Under the pieces are notes generated by a model. It was not told where the DNA came from, did not search any database, and saw nothing but the letters and a program-made list of their open reading frames with translations. A program made the position numbers and the translations under genes. A stretch of 26,537 bases of DNA from Marinilabilia sp. UBA5340 (GTDB lineage: Bacteria; Bacteroidota; Bacteroidia; Bacteroidales; Marinilabiliaceae), in contig DHQK01000194.1 in assembly GCA_002411085.1 (NCBI GenBank), positions 1 through 26,537 on the forward strand, given 5' to 3'. Positions 1 through 6,964 of the stretch are shown one piece after another. Position 1 is the stretch's first letter. Every line of letters starts with the position of its first letter.

Positions 1-1091
1 TCAGCAGCAAGTCCCACATCTGATGAAGCTGACACAAAAGCAGGGTCTCCGTCCTCCATTTCTGTCCAGGTATAAGAAGCAGGAAGCCCTGACACGGATA
101 CTAAACCGCCTTCAATAAAACAGTTTTGAAAAACGGGCATCAATGGCTCATTGTCAAAAATAACATTAGAAAGATTGTCAACGCCATTTCTGTTATTGTG
201 AAAAATATTATTCACAAATAACATATTTTCCACATAGCTTAAAATATTAATGGCACTTCCCTGAAGAGAATGAGTCAAATTATTCGCAAAGGTATTGGAA
301 ACAAAAGAGATATCATTAGACGAACTCTGTGCAATAACAATTGCACTTCCAAAATCCGATTCATTATTGGCAAAAACACTTCCTGAAACAGTGAGGCCGC
401 CTGCATACTCCGCAAGCACAGCTGCACCGGTATAAGCACTATTATTGTAAAATTGACAATTCTCAATCCTCAATTCATATCCTCCTGATTCCATTATATG
501 CACAGCACCTCCACCATCATATCCTCCTGCCTGATTTGATTTAAATGTACAGTTCTCTAGCAGGAGCTGGGAATTGGATGAATTGATAGCACCACCATAA
601 GATGCAGCTAGATTGTTTTCAAAAATGCAATTAAAAAAAGAAACATTGGAATGATATTTCAAGAACACAGCTCCCCCTTGTCGCTCTGGTGGATCAAAAT
701 CGTTAATTGGAGCATCCGCATTTCCATATTCAAACGTAGTATATTCAAAAGAAGAAGAAGGATCATCACCAGTCCCACTATCAAAAAATATTCCCCTCCA
801 CCCGATGGCCGGATTTTCAGCAGTAAAAACAATTCCACTGCCGGAAGTTCCACTTGCCTGAATACTGCCGGCGGAGGTAACTGTAATCATTGTCTGATCG
901 GCCACAACAATCCTAGTGCCTGCAGCAATGGTCACTGAAGCAGAAATGGTAACATTATCCGTCACATTTACCTGTTCCGGCCCCCAGGTAGTGTTGGTAG
1001 TGACAGCACCAGACACATCAAGTCCGTAAAGGGAATGAGGTACCAAAAAAAACAATAAGCCTAATACAAAGGAAGTGTAAATCTGTTTCAT
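1..1091 (-). CDS. Secreted right-handed parallel beta-helix (Pmp-like repeat) protein, C-terminus beyond window
   Basis: The reading frame is open from an ATG at 1091 to the left edge (363 codons, no stop), so the 3' end is missing. Residues 1-23 form a signal peptide (hydrophobic core SFVLGLLFFLV, likely cleavage after LYG). Residues 25-105 have the layout seen before Bacteroidota beta-helix domains, ending in a WRGIFF motif at 98-103. From about residue 138 there are repeated GGA[IV] and NCxFxxN motifs (for example GGAI at 167, NCTF at 180, NCQF at 211), as in polymorphic outer membrane and parallel beta-helix repeat proteins. Such proteins are secreted or surface-exposed and often carry a type IX secretion sorting domain at the C-terminus, which cannot be checked here. 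No catalytic residues of a polysaccharide lyase could be assigned. It appears to be transcribed alone; no TAnnTTTG box was found upstream. The fold class is confident; the function is unknown. Confidence 0.8.
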   Translation of the reverse strand, partial: MKQIYTSFVLGLLFFLVPHSLYGLDVSGAVTTNTTWGPEQVNVTDNVTISASVTIAAGTRIVVADQTMITVTSAGSIQASGTSGSGIVFTAENPAIGWRGIFFDSGTGDDPSSSFEYTTFEYGNADAPINDFDPPERQGGAVFLKYHSNVSFFNCIFENNLAASYGGAINSSNSQLLLENCTFKSNQAGGYDGGGAVHIMESGGYELRIENCQFYNNSAYTGAAVLAEYAGGLTVSGSVFANNESDFGSAIVIAQSSSNDISFVSNTFANNLTHSLQGSAINILSYVENMLFVNNIFHNNRNGVDNLSNVIFDNEPLMPVFQNCFIEGGLVSVSGLPASYTWTEMEDGDPAFVSASSDVGLAA

Positions 1092-1230
1092 GGGGTATAA
1101 TTTTGGAGCATCAAAATAGAAAAAATATCCCATTCAAACAACTCACAACCAGAAGAATATTAATCAAACATCAAAAACACAAAATCGGATGGTATTAACA
1201 GGAATTACTTTTTTAACCCAACAATTGCGC

Positions 1231-1238
1231 TAAATTTG
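1231..1238 (+). promoter_or_regulatory. Putative Bacteroidota -7 box for the LutA-like gene
   Basis: TAAATTTG matches the TAnnTTTG -7 consensus of Bacteroidota and lies 20 bases before the ATG at 1259. A T-rich stretch about 20 bases upstream (around 1207-1214) could serve as the weak -33 element. The match is short and could arise by chance. Confidence 0.4.
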
Positions 1239-1258
1239 TACAAATAAAAACCTCCAAT

Positions 1259-1978
1259 ATGACCGTAGATCTGTTTATCCCCTGCTTTATTGACCAGCTA
1301 TACCCAAATACAGGCTGGAATGTGGTAAAAATTCTGGAAAAAGCAGGTGTGGATGTGCACTACAATCCCAATCAGACCTGCTGCGGTCAACCAACCTATA
1401 ACAGCGGATACTGGAACCATTCACGAAAAATCGCTGAAAAATTCCTTAACGATTTTCCTCACGACCGCCCCATTGTTGTACCGTCAGCATCGTGTGCAGG
1501 TTATGTACGCAATCATTATTCAAAATTATTCCACGATGCCCCGGATAAAAACAAGGAGGTGAAACGCCTCAATCAGAACATTATAGAATTCACAGACTTT
1601 CTGGTCAACAAATTAGGCATCGAAGATCTGGGAGCATCTTTTGCCCACAAAGTAACCTGTCACGATGCTTGTTCTGCCCTGAGGGAATACGGATTAAAAG
1701 ATGAAGCCAGAAAATTACTGGCCAATGTTCAAGGACTTGAATTGAAAGAATTGCCCGACAACACCACCTGTTGTGGGTTTGGTGGCACATTTATGGTGAA
1801 ATTTGTTCCGGTTTCCACTGCTATGGTGGAGCAAAAGGTCGAAAATGCCTTATCAACAGGAGCCGAATTCATCGTTTCCACAGAAGCCTCCTGCCTGATG
1901 AACATAGAAAGCTACATCAAAAAGAACGAACTGCCCATAAAAACGCTGCATATTGCTGATGTCCTCGCCAATTTTTAG
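1259..1978 (+). CDS. LutA-like (Fe-S)-binding oxidoreductase subunit with two CCG domains
   Basis: The 239-residue protein has two cysteine-rich CCG domains. The first has C9, C41-C42-G and C79; the second has C134/C138, C171-C172-G (TCCGFGG) and C212. This is the architecture of LutA/YkgE, the small subunit of the LutABC lactate utilisation complex and a relative of the GlpC/HdrB cysteine-rich subunits, which bind a noncubane iron-sulfur cluster. The length is usual for LutA. In lactate utilisation operons lutA is normally followed by lutB (ferredoxin-like) and lutC. Here both neighbours are on the other strand, so the gene stands alone and its partners, if any, are elsewhere. The ATG at 1259 is supported by the MTVDLFIPCF start that is typical of the family. 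The family call is secure; lactate oxidation as its role is inference. Confidence 0.85.
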   Translation: MTVDLFIPCFIDQLYPNTGWNVVKILEKAGVDVHYNPNQTCCGQPTYNSGYWNHSRKIAEKFLNDFPHDRPIVVPSASCAGYVRNHYSKLFHDAPDKNKEVKRLNQNIIEFTDFLVNKLGIEDLGASFAHKVTCHDACSALREYGLKDEARKLLANVQGLELKELPDNTTCCGFGGTFMVKFVPVSTAMVEQKVENALSTGAEFIVSTEASCLMNIESYIKKNELPIKTLHIADVLANF

Positions 1979-1986
1979 TTAGCTTC

Positions 1987-2601
1987 CTACATCACTTCAA
2001 TCTCTCCCAATTTATTCAGTTCGGTGAGAATAGTTTTTGGTTTCATATAAACCCGTCGTTTAAACTCGCGATACTTCTCGTCAACGTCAGATTCTTCGAG
2101 CACATAAGCACTCCAGTAGTAAAGAAAGAATCCAAACCCGGAATCAATAACCATCTGATCAATCTCGTGCTCAAACTTATGCTTGCCCCGTTCGGAAAGA
2201 TATTGCCATCCCCGCTCAACCAGACCTCCCAAACCTCTGGACTGATAATCCCGAACATGCATCAATTCATGAGCCAGAAGTCCCACTCGTGCTTCATGGG
2301 GAACATCCCGAAACAACACTCCATGAAAATCATCTCGATTATTAATGCATAAGATATACGTACGCTTTTCCGGTTTTTTAAAGAAAGAAAAAAAGGACGG
2401 TCGCATAGCCATGGTAGTCCCAATGTGTTTTTCCTTCACCTTTATTTTCACATCCAGGATATCGTCCAGGCTGTCAGCCAGAAACACAATCAGCGAATCA
2501 TATTTTTCGGGAAAATCCCAGTTTTCCGGAGTTTGTCCCTTAAGAGAACCATGGAAAAAACAGGTAAACAATAAAATCAGTAAAACAGCAATTCGTCTCA
2601 T
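1987..2601 (-). CDS. Small secreted protein with HExxH zinc-metallopeptidase motif
   Basis: The 204-residue protein starts with a signal peptide (about residues 1-22, MRRIAVLLILLFTCFFHGSL then KGQ). At 111-115 lies HELMH, an HExxH zinc site preceded by a hydrophobic stretch (ARVGLLA). About 30 residues later comes FEHEID (143-148), with E144 or E146 as a possible third ligand, as in gluzincin-type active sites. The segment at 81-100 resembles the edge strand and beta-hairpin that usually precede such a helix. I do not recognise a named family, and the substrate is unknown. The ATG at 2601 gives a clean signal peptide. The gene lies 75 bases downstream of the ABC exporter on the same strand with no clear promoter between them, so it may be cotranscribed. 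Metalloprotease-like fold: likely. Activity: not shown. Confidence 0.75.
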   Translation of the reverse strand: MRRIAVLLILLFTCFFHGSLKGQTPENWDFPEKYDSLIVFLADSLDDILDVKIKVKEKHIGTTMAMRPSFFSFFKKPEKRTYILCINNRDDFHGVLFRDVPHEARVGLLAHELMHVRDYQSRGLGGLVERGWQYLSERGKHKFEHEIDQMVIDSGFGFFLYYWSAYVLEESDVDEKYREFKRRVYMKPKTILTELNKLGEIEVM

Positions 2602-2676
2602 CTCCTCAAATCAAATTATTTTGCTAAGGATACGAAACACGAAACAGAGAGTTTCACAAAGTTCACCCACCCAAGA

Positions 2677-4497
2677 TTATCTCATTTGCAGATCATTGAG
2701 TTTCTGATAAATACCCTTCATGGAAATCAATTCATCATGGGTACCTGTTTCCACAATCTCACCTTCATGAAACACGTAAATACAATCGGCATTACGAACG
2801 GTAGAAAGCCGATGCGCAATAACAATGGAAGTACGGTTGGCCATCAGGTTTTCAAGAGCTTCCTGCACCAACTTCTCCGATTCGGTATCCAAGGCTGAGG
2901 TGGCTTCATCCAGAATCAGTACCGGGGGATTTTTCAGAACGGCACGGGCAATGCTGATGCGTTGACGCTGACCTCCGGAAAGCCTTCCGCCCCGATCACC
3001 AACGATGGTCTGATAACCATTGTCGAAAGAAGTAATAAATTCATGCGCATTGGCAACACGGGCGGCCTCTTCTACCTTTTCCGGTGTGGCATCTTCCACT
3101 CCAAAAGCGATATTATTATAAATAGTATCATTGAAAAGAATAGCATCCTGATTCACATTGCCCATCAGGTTGCGCAAGTCATGAATTTTCAGATCACGAA
3201 TATCCTGTTCATCAATTAAAATACTTCCTTCATGCACATCATAAAACCGTGGCAGCAAATCAACAAAGGTGGACTTCCCGCTACCCGACTGACCAACCAG
3301 TGCAATGGTCTTTCCTTTAGGAATGGTAACATTGATGTTTTTGAGGACAGGCGCCTCGTTGTAAGCAAAAGTGACACTGCGGTATTCGATGCCCTGCTTT
3401 AACTCATGAATCTCTTTGGCACCACTTTTTTCCGAGATGGCGATGTTGGCTCCCAGAATTTCATCAATCCTGTCATAAGCTGCCATCCCCTTCTGAATGC
3501 TATACATTGCTTTCGAAAAGTCCTTTGCCGGATTGATAATCTGGTAAAAAATACCAAGATAAGCAAGGAATTCTGCAGCATTAAGCGCATTGGAATCAGT
3601 AAGAATGAGGGTTCCGCCGAACCATACCACAATAACCACCACAATTGTGCCTAAAAATTCACTCATCGGATGCGCCAGATCCCGACGACGCATCAGACGA
3701 TTCATAATATTCCGGTATTCATCAACCTCACCGTCGAAGCGCTGATCCATCCTTTTTTCTGCATTAAACGCCTTAACTATACGAAGGCCGGAAAGGGTTT
3801 CTTCAATAATACCAAGTAGTTCACCCATTTTATTTTGTCCCTCTCGCGAAGTTTTTTTGAGACTTTTCCCCACCCTTCCGATAATAAATCCGGCGATTGG
3901 CAATACTACAAAGACAAAAAGCGTTAGTTTATAGCTGAACAGTAACATTGCAACAAGAAAAACCACTATGAGCACCGGATTCTTCAGAAACATATTCAGC
4001 GATGACATAATAGAAGCCTCCACCTCCTGCACATCTCCCGTGGAACGGGCTATAATATCCCCCTTCTTCTCTTCACTAAAGAAAGCCATTGGAAGCTGAA
4101 GAATCTTGTGATAGATATTGTGTCGCAGATCCCGAACTACCCCATTGCGAATCCCGATACTGGTGTAGGCTGCCAGATAGGCAAATCCGGTTTTAAGAAA
4201 TGTACCTACAACAAGGAACACTCCCACAAAAAGAAGTGACCACCCGGGACCGTACGAAGATTTCAAACTGGTAATGTAATAATACAAATTGTGCTTCAAA
4301 TTATTGAAACTCAACTTCCATTCAACCAAAGCATATACATCATTGTCTTGCGAAAGAATAATCTCAAGCATTGGCACCATTAATGCCACGGAAAATACAG
4401 CAAAGGCGGCTGACAGAATATTAAACAGAAAATTCAGCCCTAAAAGATGCTTGTACGGTGGCAAATACCGCTTCATTACCTCGATAAAATCTCTCAT
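2677..4497 (-). CDS. MsbA-like ABC exporter (fused membrane and ATPase domains)
   Basis: The 606-residue half transporter has an N-terminal type-I exporter membrane domain (about residues 15-340, six helices) and a C-terminal ATPase (about 365-600). Motifs seen are Walker A GQSGSGKST (402-410), Q-loop Q450, signature LSGGQ (506-510), Walker B VLILDE (526-531) with catalytic E531, D-loop SALD and switch histidine H562 (IAHRLSTV). Such proteins homodimerise in the inner membrane and flip lipids such as lipid A core, or export drugs or peptides. Homologues next to housekeeping genes in Bacteroidota are usually called MsbA/lipid A exporters, but sequence alone does not fix the substrate, so no symbol is given. 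It lies downstream of purB, separated by 178 bases that contain a palindromic repeat element. Confidence 0.9.
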   Translation of the reverse strand: MRDFIEVMKRYLPPYKHLLGLNFLFNILSAAFAVFSVALMVPMLEIILSQDNDVYALVEWKLSFNNLKHNLYYYITSLKSSYGPGWSLLFVGVFLVVGTFLKTGFAYLAAYTSIGIRNGVVRDLRHNIYHKILQLPMAFFSEEKKGDIIARSTGDVQEVEASIMSSLNMFLKNPVLIVVFLVAMLLFSYKLTLFVFVVLPIAGFIIGRVGKSLKKTSREGQNKMGELLGIIEETLSGLRIVKAFNAEKRMDQRFDGEVDEYRNIMNRLMRRRDLAHPMSEFLGTIVVVIVVWFGGTLILTDSNALNAAEFLAYLGIFYQIINPAKDFSKAMYSIQKGMAAYDRIDEILGANIAISEKSGAKEIHELKQGIEYRSVTFAYNEAPVLKNINVTIPKGKTIALVGQSGSGKSTFVDLLPRFYDVHEGSILIDEQDIRDLKIHDLRNLMGNVNQDAILFNDTIYNNIAFGVEDATPEKVEEAARVANAHEFITSFDNGYQTIVGDRGGRLSGGQRQRISIARAVLKNPPVLILDEATSALDTESEKLVQEALENLMANRTSIVIAHRLSTVRNADCIYVFHEGEIVETGTHDELISMKGIYQKLNDLQMR

Positions 4498-4525
4498 TCC
4501 CGGAAGTACTTTTAATTAACAAAAA

Positions 4526-4657
4526 GGGGGTGTCCAAAAAGAACAAAGCACCAAAAAAACGGTCATATTGAACGTAGTCGAAACATCTATCTATCAAACA
4601 AAAAGATTCATCGACAAGCTCAGAATGACATCACAATTTAACTTTTTGGACAGCCTT
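4526..4657. repeat. MITE-like palindromic intergenic element
   Basis: The outer ends are inverted copies: tgtccaaaaag at 4531-4541 and ctttttggaca at 4642-4652, each with a flank of the AAAAGG type (outer sides 4526-4530 and 4653-4657). Inside lies a second imperfect inverted repeat. The left arm is 4562-4588 (GTCATATTGAACGTAGTCGA...) and the right arm is 4604-4629, which reads GTCATTCTGAGCTTGTCGAT... on the minus strand. From memory, GTCATTCTGAGCTTGTCGA-type sequences are dispersed many times in Bacteroidota genomes. The nested palindromes would fold into a long hairpin in RNA. No transposase and no clear target duplication are visible. It fills most of the gap between purB and the ABC exporter and may act as a terminator or attenuator between them (inference). 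Confidence 0.6.
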
Positions 4658-4675
4658 TTAGATTTAAATGGCATT

Positions 4676-6031
4676 TTAATACAAATCAACTCCGGTGTAA
4701 TTCTTCGGAGTAAAATGCTTCAATTCTTCTTTCACCTCATCACTCACCTCTAGTGTATCAATAAATCTGGCAATAGACTCACCATTAATCACATCATTGG
4801 TACGGGTAAGATCTTTAAGCGTTTCATAGGGATTGGCAAAACCTTCTCTGCGCAAGATGGTTTGCATTGCCTCAGCCACCACAGCCCAGTTATTATCCAG
4901 ATCTTTGTCAATAGCTCCCTGGTTGATAATCAATTTGCCAAGACCTTTTTGCAACGATTGAATGGACAACACAGAATGTGCAATGGGCACGCCAATATTC
5001 CGTAACACGGTACTATCAGTAAGATCGCGCTGCAAACGAGACACAGGTAGTTTGGCCGACAAATGCTCAAACAATGCATTTGCAATTCCCAGGTTCCCTT
5101 CCGCATTCTCAAAATCGATAGGATTCACTTTATGTGGCATGGCACTGGAACCAACTTCTCCCTTTTTGATCTTTTGCTTGAAGTATTCCATCATAATATA
5201 AGACCAGAAATCACGGGCCAGATCAATCAGAATCACATTAATCCGCTTAAGGCTATCAAAAATTGCGGAGAGGTTATCGTAGTTGGAAATTTGTGTGGTG
5301 AGTTGCTCTCGCTCCAATTTCAGTTTATCGCCAACAAACCTGTTTCCAAAGGCTACCCAGTCGATCTTGGGGTAGGCTGCTTTATGGGCGTTGAAATTTC
5401 CTGTGGCCCCACCAAATTTAGCAGGACAGGGAATGTCTTTTAATAATTGTAGCTGAATTTTCAGGCGCTCCACAAAAACCCGTATCTCTTTTCCCAGACG
5501 TGTGGGTGATGCTGGTTGTCCGTGGGTTCTGGCCAGCATGGTGACCTCCTTCCACTCATTGGACATTTTTTCCAACTGAGCAATCAGCTCCTCCAAAAAA
5601 GGGTAGTAAATTTCATTTACCGCATCGCGCAAGGATGCAGGAACAGCAGTATTGTTAATATCCTGTGAAGTCAACCCGAAGTGAATAAACTCCTTGGATT
5701 TTTCGAGTCCCAGACCATCAAACTGCTCTTTCAGGTAATATTCCACCGCTTTGACATCATGATTTGTCACCGATTCAATGTCTTTAATCCGTTCAGCATC
5801 TTCCAGCTGGAAATTGCGATAAATATCGCGTAAAGCATCAAATTTATTGTGATCAAACCCTTTTAACTGCTCAATGGGTTCTTCGCAGAGTGCAATAAAA
5901 TATTCCACCTCTACCATCACCCGGTAACGGATAAGAGCATATTCTGAAAAATAAAGGGCAAGTCCGTCCACTTTGGTACGGTAGCGCCCGTCGATGGGCG
6001 AAATAGCTGTCAACAGGTGCAGATCTGTCAT
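4676..6031 (-). CDS. purB: Adenylosuccinate lyase
   Basis: The 451-residue protein is a full-length PurB. It cleaves SAICAR to AICAR plus fumarate, and adenylosuccinate to AMP plus fumarate, in purine synthesis; it is a cytoplasmic homotetramer. Seen are the N-terminal SPIDGRY motif, TNHDVKA (89-95), TSQD (121-124), RTHGQPA (168-174) with the catalytic histidine H170, and the fumarate-lyase signature SSAMPHKVNP (295-304) with the catalytic serine at 295, all at the spacing of the E. coli-type enzyme. The start ATG at 6031 begins the usual short N-terminus before LTAISPIDGRY. A good promoter lies 30 bases upstream. It heads a possible transcription unit with the ABC exporter and the HExxH protein, although the repeat element in the gap may uncouple them. 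Confidence 0.97.
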   Translation of the reverse strand: MTDLHLLTAISPIDGRYRTKVDGLALYFSEYALIRYRVMVEVEYFIALCEEPIEQLKGFDHNKFDALRDIYRNFQLEDAERIKDIESVTNHDVKAVEYYLKEQFDGLGLEKSKEFIHFGLTSQDINNTAVPASLRDAVNEIYYPFLEELIAQLEKMSNEWKEVTMLARTHGQPASPTRLGKEIRVFVERLKIQLQLLKDIPCPAKFGGATGNFNAHKAAYPKIDWVAFGNRFVGDKLKLEREQLTTQISNYDNLSAIFDSLKRINVILIDLARDFWSYIMMEYFKQKIKKGEVGSSAMPHKVNPIDFENAEGNLGIANALFEHLSAKLPVSRLQRDLTDSTVLRNIGVPIAHSVLSIQSLQKGLGKLIINQGAIDKDLDNNWAVVAEAMQTILRREGFANPYETLKDLTRTNDVINGESIARFIDTLEVSDEVKEELKHFTPKNYTGVDLY

Positions 6032-6060
6032 GGTTCTTCAGGTTTTAATTTTTGCAGCCA

Positions 6061-6095
6061 CAAAGGTAGTAGTTTTCGAGGAACAATGGTCAAAA
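6061..6095 (-). promoter_or_regulatory. Putative purB promoter (Bacteroidota type)
   Basis: On the minus strand TACCTTTG (6068 down to 6061) matches the TAnnTTTG -7 box. TTTTG (6095 down to 6091) lies 22 bases further upstream and fits the -33 TTTG element. Transcription would begin about 25 bases before the purB ATG. Confidence 0.5.
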
Positions 6096-6103
6096 GTAAT
6101 TAC
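6093..6103. promoter_or_regulatory. Palindromic site AAAGTAATTAC, copy 1
   Basis: It contains the perfect 10-base palindrome AGTAATTACT (6095-6104). It overlaps the -33 part of the purB promoter, so a bound repressor could affect purB. The same 11 bases recur at 6345-6355. It is a candidate operator of the adjacent XRE-cupin regulator; this is inference. Confidence 0.3.
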
Positions 6104-6208
6104 TCAAATGTCATCAGGAAAGATTGAAGTTAAGAATAATGGTCTGCCAAACATTCTTTCAAAACCTAAAAAACCAATCGTTTTCTGTCATTCCTCCCCT
6201 GGATTCCT

Positions 6209-6216
6209 TATTTTTG
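6209..6216 (+). promoter_or_regulatory. Possible -7 box for the XRE-cupin/ligase operon
   Basis: TATTTTTG fits TAnnTTTG, and a TCTG (6184-6187) about 21 bases upstream is a one-mismatch -33 element. This would give a leader of about 160 bases. The evidence is weak because the region is AT-rich. Confidence 0.3.
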
Positions 6217-6344
6217 AATCTTCACTTTACCTGATCCCCCAGAAAAGCAGGGCGAAAACAGTCTGAGAGCATTATGGCAACACCCCTATTTTAGAGGCAT
6301 CCCCTACGCCCTTCTCATTATTGGAGAACGAAATTAATCAGACT

Positions 6345-6355
6345 AAAGTAATTAC
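6345..6355. promoter_or_regulatory. Palindromic site AAAGTAATTAC, copy 2
   Basis: This is an exact repeat of 6093-6103, with the palindrome GTAATTAC at 6348-6355, 30 bases before the XRE-cupin ATG. The position suits autoregulation by roadblock or occlusion (inference). Confidence 0.3.
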
Positions 6356-6385
6356 GGAACAAAATCAGATACAAAACCCAATAAG

Positions 6386-6940
6386 ATGGAAGAACAAATC
6401 AAACAGGTAGCTGACCGCATTAAAGACCTGCGGGAAATTCTTAACATTTCAAAAGATGAAGCAGCTGATAGTTGCGGAATAACTACCTCAGAATATTCCG
6501 AAATTGAATCAGGAAAAGTCGATATTCCTGTTGGAATCATGCATTTGCTGGCCAAAAAATTCAGAGTGGATGTCACCTCATTCCTCAGTGGCTCAGAACC
6601 GCGTATGCACTATTATACGCTCACACGAAAAGGGCAAGGCGTATCTGTAGAACGCAGAAAAGCATACAACTACCGGGCCTTGGCCGCTAATTTCATCAAC
6701 CGGAAAGCCGATCCTTTCATTGTTAAGGTAGAGCCGAAACCAGACGATACAGCAACGGAGTTTAACAGTCATCCGGGTCAGGAATTTAATTTAATCCTGA
6801 AAGGCAGTCTGAAACTGAACCTGAACAACAAGGAGATGCTGCTCAACGAGGGTGACAGCATCTATTTTGATGCCAGTCTGCCACACGGCATGAAAGCCGC
6901 AAACAACGAGCCCTGCGAATTTCTCGCAATCATTTTGTAA
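6386..6940 (+). CDS. XRE-family regulator with C-terminal cupin sensor domain
   Basis: The 184-residue protein has an N-terminal helix-turn-helix of the XRE/HTH_3 type (about residues 8-65, with SKDEAADSCGITTSEYSEIESGK as its core). A cupin_2 barrel follows at about 100-184, with HPGQEFNLILKGSL and the second motif GDSIYFDASLPHGM. Such regulators bind DNA through the HTH and a small ligand or metal in the cupin. The gene ends 24 bases before an AMP-forming acyl-CoA synthetase on the same strand. This pairing recurs in Bacteroidota and suggests that the regulator senses the ligase's substrate or product. The start ATG at 6386 places the HTH at the expected distance. Repeated palindromes upstream are candidate operators. 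Confidence 0.9.
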   Translation: MEEQIKQVADRIKDLREILNISKDEAADSCGITTSEYSEIESGKVDIPVGIMHLLAKKFRVDVTSFLSGSEPRMHYYTLTRKGQGVSVERRKAYNYRALAANFINRKADPFIVKVEPKPDDTATEFNSHPGQEFNLILKGSLKLNLNNKEMLLNEGDSIYFDASLPHGMKAANNEPCEFLAIIL

Positions 6941-6964
6941 ATCCTGTATTTCAAAAAAACAATC

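Larger units (their letters stand above)
6032..6385. other. Divergent intergenic region between purB and the XRE-cupin gene (354 bases)
   Basis: No gene is supported here. The region holds the purB promoter (-), a possible promoter for the XRE-cupin gene (+), and two copies of AAAGTAATTAC that each contain the perfect palindrome GTAATTAC. One copy overlaps the purB -33 position and the other is 30 bases before the XRE-cupin start. Both strands were read for short proteins and RNA hairpins; nothing convincing was found. Confidence 0.6.

Noticed and set aside
4526..4657. Small RNA gene or CRISPR-like unit
   Set aside because: Only one unit with nested inverted repeats, no regularly spaced direct repeats and no cas genes; a MITE/REP-like element fits better.
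5994..6266. Possible 90-codon plus-strand gene across the purB start and upstream region
   Set aside because: It overlaps the purB start and promoter in antisense, has no family features and no ribosome binding site.
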